DNA of 64,000 nucleotides from Cauispirillum nitrogeniifigens (GTDB lineage Bacteria > Pseudomonadota > Alphaproteobacteria > Rhodospirillales > Rhodospirillaceae). Positions 61,030-64,000 of the stretch are shown one piece after another. The stretch covers positions 1 through 64,000 of the forward strand of contig NZ_JBLOOT010000002.1 of the NCBI RefSeq assembly GCF_049800675.1, written 5' to 3'. A program made the translations under genes and the position numbers. Below the pieces are notes generated by a model that was not told the origin of the DNA, did no database searches, and was given only the letters and a program-made list of their open reading frames with translations. Each line of letters begins with the position of its first letter. The stretch's first letter is position 1.

Positions 61030-62502
61030 GTGCCGCAGCACCACCCCGTGGGGGTCATCGACATCGGCTCGAACACCATCCGTCTGGTGGTGTTCGGCGG
61101 CCGTCACCGCACGCCCTTGCCGCTGTTCAACGAAAAGGCCACCTGCGCCCTCGGCGCCGGCCTGGAGGGCAGCGGCCGGCTCAACCCCGAGGGCGTGCCG
61201 CAGGCGCTGGCGGCGGTCGAACGCTTCGTCGCCCTGGCCCGCGCCATGGAGGTGGAGCGCCTGGACGTCCTGGCCACCGCCGCCTGCCGGGATGCCGAGG
61301 ACGGCGCCGCCTTCCTGGCCGAGATCGAGCGCCGCTGCGGGATCACCGTCACCCTGCTGTCGGGGGAGGAGGAAGCCACCCGCGCCGCCCTGGGCGTGCT
61401 GTGCTCCATCCCCGACGCCGACGGCATGGTCGCCGACGTCGGCGGCGGCAGCCTGGAGCTGATCACCGTCAAGGACGGCCGCTTCGGCCGCTTCGCCACC
61501 ATGCCGCTGGGTCTGCTGCGGCTGTCGGAACATTCCGGCGGCGACCGCGAGCGCGCCCTGGCGGTGATCGAGCAGCGGCTGGCCAAGGTCGACTTCATGG
61601 AGGAGGGGCGCGGCCGCCACCTCTACGCCGTCGGCGGGTCGTGGCGGGCGCTGGCCCGCGTGCTGATCGACCAGATGAACTATCCGCTGCACGTCCTGGA
61701 CAACTTCACCCTGCCGCGCGCCGAGGCCGAGCGCCTCATCGGCCTGATCGCGCGGCAGAGCCGCAAGTCGCTGGACAAGGTGCATGGCGTGTCCAAGAAG
61801 CGCCTGCCCATGCTGCCGCTGTCGGCCCTGCTGCTGGAGCGGCTGTTGCAGCGGGTGCAGCCCGACGCCGTGGTGTTCTCCGTCTACGGCATGCGCGAAG
61901 GGCAGTTCTACCTCGGCCTCGACGAGGAGATGAAGCGGCAGGACCCGCTGATCGCTTCGGCCAGCCGTCTGGCCGAGGGGGCGGGGCGCTTCCCCGAGCA
62001 CGGCCACGAACTGATGGAGTGGATGAGCCCGCTGTTCCCCGACGAGGCGCCGGAACTGCGGCGCCTGCGCCACGCCGCCTGCCTGCTGGGCGACATCTTC
62101 TGGTACGAGCATCCTGATTTCCGCGCCGAACAGGCGTTCCTGCGCGTGCTGCGGCTGCCGTTCATGGGCCTGGGCCACCGTGAGCGGGCCGGGCTGGCCC
62201 TGGCGGTGTACTACCGCTATGCCTCCGACGAGGCCAGCGAGGTGGTGCGCACCGCCCACGACCTGCTCGACGACGAACGCATCCGCCGGGTCCGCACCAT
62301 CGGCGCCGCCCTGCGCCTGGGCCACACGGTCTCCGGCGGCGCCGCCGGCCTGCTGAGCCGCACCCGTCTGACGCGCGGCGACACGGTGCTGATGCTGGGG
62401 GTGCCGGCGGGCGATCCGCTGTTCAACCCCGAGGCGTTCTCCCGCCGTCTCGACCGCCTGGCGCAGGAACTGGGGCTGACGGCGCAGATCGCCCAGGTGT
62501 GA
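61030..62502 (+). CDS. ppx: Exopolyphosphatase / guanosine pentaphosphate phosphohydrolase
   Basis: 490 residues. An ASKHA-fold enzyme that removes terminal phosphates from polyphosphate and may hydrolyse pppGpp. It shows VIDIGSNTIRLVVFGG (phosphate 1 loop), LLSGEEEATRAALGV, VADVGGGSLELITVKDG (phosphate 2) and a C-terminal HD-type helical domain. The start is GTG 61030 preceded by GAGAAGGGG and 16 bp after the ppk stop. Its TGA stop adjoins the second 126-bp repeat. Confidence 0.95.
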   Translation: MPQHHPVGVIDIGSNTIRLVVFGGRHRTPLPLFNEKATCALGAGLEGSGRLNPEGVPQALAAVERFVALARAMEVERLDVLATAACRDAEDGAAFLAEIERRCGITVTLLSGEEEATRAALGVLCSIPDADGMVADVGGGSLELITVKDGRFGRFATMPLGLLRLSEHSGGDRERALAVIEQRLAKVDFMEEGRGRHLYAVGGSWRALARVLIDQMNYPLHVLDNFTLPRAEAERLIGLIARQSRKSLDKVHGVSKKRLPMLPLSALLLERLLQRVQPDAVVFSVYGMREGQFYLGLDEEMKRQDPLIASASRLAEGAGRFPEHGHELMEWMSPLFPDEAPELRRLRHAACLLGDIFWYEHPDFRAEQAFLRVLRLPFMGLGHRERAGLALAVYYRYASDEASEVVRTAHDLLDDERIRRVRTIGAALRLGHTVSGGAAGLLSRTRLTRGDTVLMLGVPAGDPLFNPEAFSRRLDRLAQELGLTAQIAQV

Positions 62503-62627
62503 TACCGGCCGGCGGATGAAGAAATCTGCGACGCACCACTCGCCGGCCGGCAAGCCCGCGCGGCGCATGAGCGTCACCGCCTCGGCATGAAACGGCCCGG
62601 AGGGGCGTTTCATAAGCCGGGCGGTAT
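62502..62627. repeat. 126-bp repeat element, copy 2
   Basis: The partner of the copy at 45155-45280: identical over the first 21 and last 79 bp, different at 9 of 26 core positions, equal length. Its first base is the last base of the ppx stop codon. The inner hairpin and inverted-repeat ends are as in copy 1. In this copy the minus-strand frame starting MKRPSGPFHAEAV is not closed inside the element. Confidence 0.9.
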
Positions 62628-62662
62628 GAGGGCGGGCGGCCCCGCCCCCACGTCCGGGCCGG

Positions 62663-63928
62663 CTACCCCAGCCAGTCGGGGGTCTGTTCCAGCGCCAGCA
62701 TTTCGTCCAGGGTGGGGCGGCGGCGGACCACCGCCCACTTGCCGCCGTCGACCAGGACTTCGGGGACGAGCGGGCGGGTGTTGTAGGTGCTGCTCATCAC
62801 CGCGCCGTAGGCACCGGCGGTCTGGAAGGCGATCAGGTCGTTGGCCTTCAGCGGCGGCAGCGGGCGCTGCTTGGCGAAGGTGTCGCCGGTCTCGCACACC
62901 GGGCCGACCACGTCATAGGCGATCTTCTCCGCTCCGGCGACCGGCTCCGCCACCGGAATGATGCCGTGGTAGGCCTCGTACATGGCCGGGCGGACGAGGT
63001 CGTTCATGGCCGCGTCGATGATGGCGAAGGTGCGGGTATGCCCCTCCTTCACGTAGATCACCTGGGACACCAGCAGGCCGGCGTTGCCGACGATCAGGCG
63101 GCCGGGCTCCAGCATGATGGCGCAGCCCAGGTCGCCCAGGGTGCGGCGGACAATCTCGCCGTACTCGGCCGGAGGCGGCGGGATGGTGCCGTCCTCGTAG
63201 GGCACGCCCAGGCCGCCGCCGAGGTCCAGGCGGCTGATCTGGATGCCGTCGGCGCGCAGCATGGCGACGAGGTCGCGGACGCGGATGAAGGCGTCCTCGA
63301 ACGGCTTGAGGTCGGCGATCTGGCTGCCGATGTGCACGGCGATGCCCTTGACCGCGATGCCCGGCATGGCGCTGGCCTTCTGGTAGATGCCGTGGGCGTC
63401 CACCCAGTCGATGCCGAACTTGTTTTCCTTCTTGCCGGTGGTGATCTTCTCATGCCCGCCGGCGCCGACGTCGGGGTTGATGCGCAGGGCGATGGGGGCG
63501 CGCACGCCCTTGGCCACGGCCACGGCGTTCAGGGCCTCCAGCTCGGGCACCGACTCGACGTTGATCTGATGGATGCCGGCGTCCAGGGCCTGGGCCAGTT
63601 CCGCCGCCGTCTTGCCGACGCCGGAAAAGACGATCTTGGCCGGATCGGCGCCGGCGCGCAGGGCCAGGGCCAATTCGCCGCCCGACACCACGTCCATGCC
63701 GGCGCCCAGCTTGGCCAGGGTGCGCAGCACCGCGAGGTTGGAATTCGCCTTCATGGCGAAGCACACGGTGGCGTTCAGGCCGGCGAAGGCGTCGGTGAAG
63801 ACGCGCAGGTGGCGGGCCAGCGTCGCCGTGGAATAGACGTAGAAGGGCGTGCCGACGGCGGCGGCGATGTCGGCCAGCGGCACGTCCTCGGCACACAGGC
63901 GGCCGTCGCGATAGTCGAAGTGGTGCAT
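62663..63928 (-). CDS. lysA: Diaminopimelate decarboxylase
   Basis: 421 residues, alanine-racemase fold (fold-type III PLP). Last step of lysine synthesis. The PLP lysine is Lys60 in TVCFAMKANSN; HIGSQIADLKPFE, LDLGGGLGVPY, EPGRLIVGNAG and the CETGDTFAKQR C-terminal catalytic Cys are canonical. The start at 63928 gives family length. The lptM-like lipoprotein gene lies immediately upstream, the usual order in proteobacteria. Confidence 0.97.
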   Translation of the reverse strand: MHHFDYRDGRLCAEDVPLADIAAAVGTPFYVYSTATLARHLRVFTDAFAGLNATVCFAMKANSNLAVLRTLAKLGAGMDVVSGGELALALRAGADPAKIVFSGVGKTAAELAQALDAGIHQINVESVPELEALNAVAVAKGVRAPIALRINPDVGAGGHEKITTGKKENKFGIDWVDAHGIYQKASAMPGIAVKGIAVHIGSQIADLKPFEDAFIRVRDLVAMLRADGIQISRLDLGGGLGVPYEDGTIPPPPAEYGEIVRRTLGDLGCAIMLEPGRLIVGNAGLLVSQVIYVKEGHTRTFAIIDAAMNDLVRPAMYEAYHGIIPVAEPVAGAEKIAYDVVGPVCETGDTFAKQRPLPPLKANDLIAFQTAGAYGAVMSSTYNTRPLVPEVLVDGGKWAVVRRRPTLDEMLALEQTPDWLG

Positions 63929-63943
63929 GGTGCGCGGTATCCG

Positions 63944-64000
63944 TCAGCGGGTCGGGTAGGTCTTGGGGAACTCGGAGTCCTCGGGGGGCTCCAGGCTGCC
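63944..64000 (-). CDS. LptM-like small lipoprotein, C-terminal part (partial at window edge)
   Basis: Reading the minus strand gives GSLEPPEDSEFPKTYPTR then TGA. The Pro-rich, acidic tail ending in FPKTYP and its place just before lysA match the small lipoprotein family (LptM, formerly YifL) that assists assembly of the LPS translocon in proteobacteria. Only 18 residues are in the window; the signal peptide and lipobox lie beyond it. Confidence 0.6.
   Translation of the reverse strand, partial: GSLEPPEDSEFPKTYPTR

Noticed and set aside
58698..61079. A 793-residue open frame antisense to ppk
   Set aside because: GC-driven shadow frame without recognisable domains; ppk on the plus strand is unmistakable.

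Overview
This is a GC-rich chromosomal segment of an alphaproteobacterium, most likely Rhodospirillales. I infer that from the gene content and order (rnhA-thrB-ispH, tsaE-amgK-murU, a two-subunit glycine dehydrogenase split into gcvPA/gcvPB, an lptM-like gene before lysA, ppk-ppx) and from strong G/C third-position bias. Exact genus cannot be read from the sequence alone.

Layout. (1) 1-3815 is a mobile region: the end of an IS3-family insertion sequence (1-127), an AT-rich gene of unknown function touching it, a small hypothetical operon, an orphan gene, and a tyrosine integrase whose upstream side faces the 3' end of a tRNA-Thr(CGT) gene (3816-3891), the likely attachment site. (2) 4058-6641: a TorF-type porin and purH. 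(3) 6761-15712: a surface polysaccharide locus on both strands, with a sugar O-methyltransferase-like protein, UDP-glucuronate decarboxylase, an O-antigen ligase-type membrane protein, a three-gene operon (methyltransferase and two GT4 glycosyltransferases), a GT2 glycosyltransferase and a Wzx-like flippase. (4) 15720-20576: the glycine cleavage operon gcvT-gcvH-gcvPA-gcvPB behind a tandem glycine riboswitch, with a palindromic repeat inside the operon. (5) 20733-30131: MaoC hydratase, a divergent MocR regulator/flavin oxidase pair, pyrF-trpF, a J-domain protein, pterin dehydratase, a minimal zinc metalloprotease, a Lon-like protease and an I78-type inhibitor lipoprotein.

(6) 30148-40080: hldE, two tandem degenerate EAL-domain paralogs, the tsaE-amgK-murU operon (tRNA modification and cell-wall sugar recycling), a ferredoxin-NADP reductase, a receiver-kinase hybrid, and a SYLF-domain exported protein coupled to a tiny membrane protein. 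(7) 40204-45142: late cobalamin genes (cobU, phosphatase, cobS, cobT), a hairpin repeat, hemW and two small genes. (8) 45155-50822: a 126-bp repeat, ada, a hemerythrin, an unknown/GNAT pair, an SMR transporter, truA and a conserved unknown. (9) 50809-64000: rnhA-thrB-ispH, a double CDGSH protein and a lipoprotein, a TPR-glycosyltransferase and gamma-glutamyltransferase, sixA, ppk-ppx, the second copy of the 126-bp repeat, lysA and the end of an lptM-like gene.

Most of the window is ordinary housekeeping DNA. The points most worth a second look are a 126-bp repeat family with fixed ends and a variable core, found twice and each time at a stop codon; the tandem EAL-like paralogs, one with a cysteine cluster; the unknown/GNAT gene pair at 46891-48471; the MocR regulator with Arg at the PLP-lysine position; and the island next to tRNA-Thr with a second fossil integrase end.
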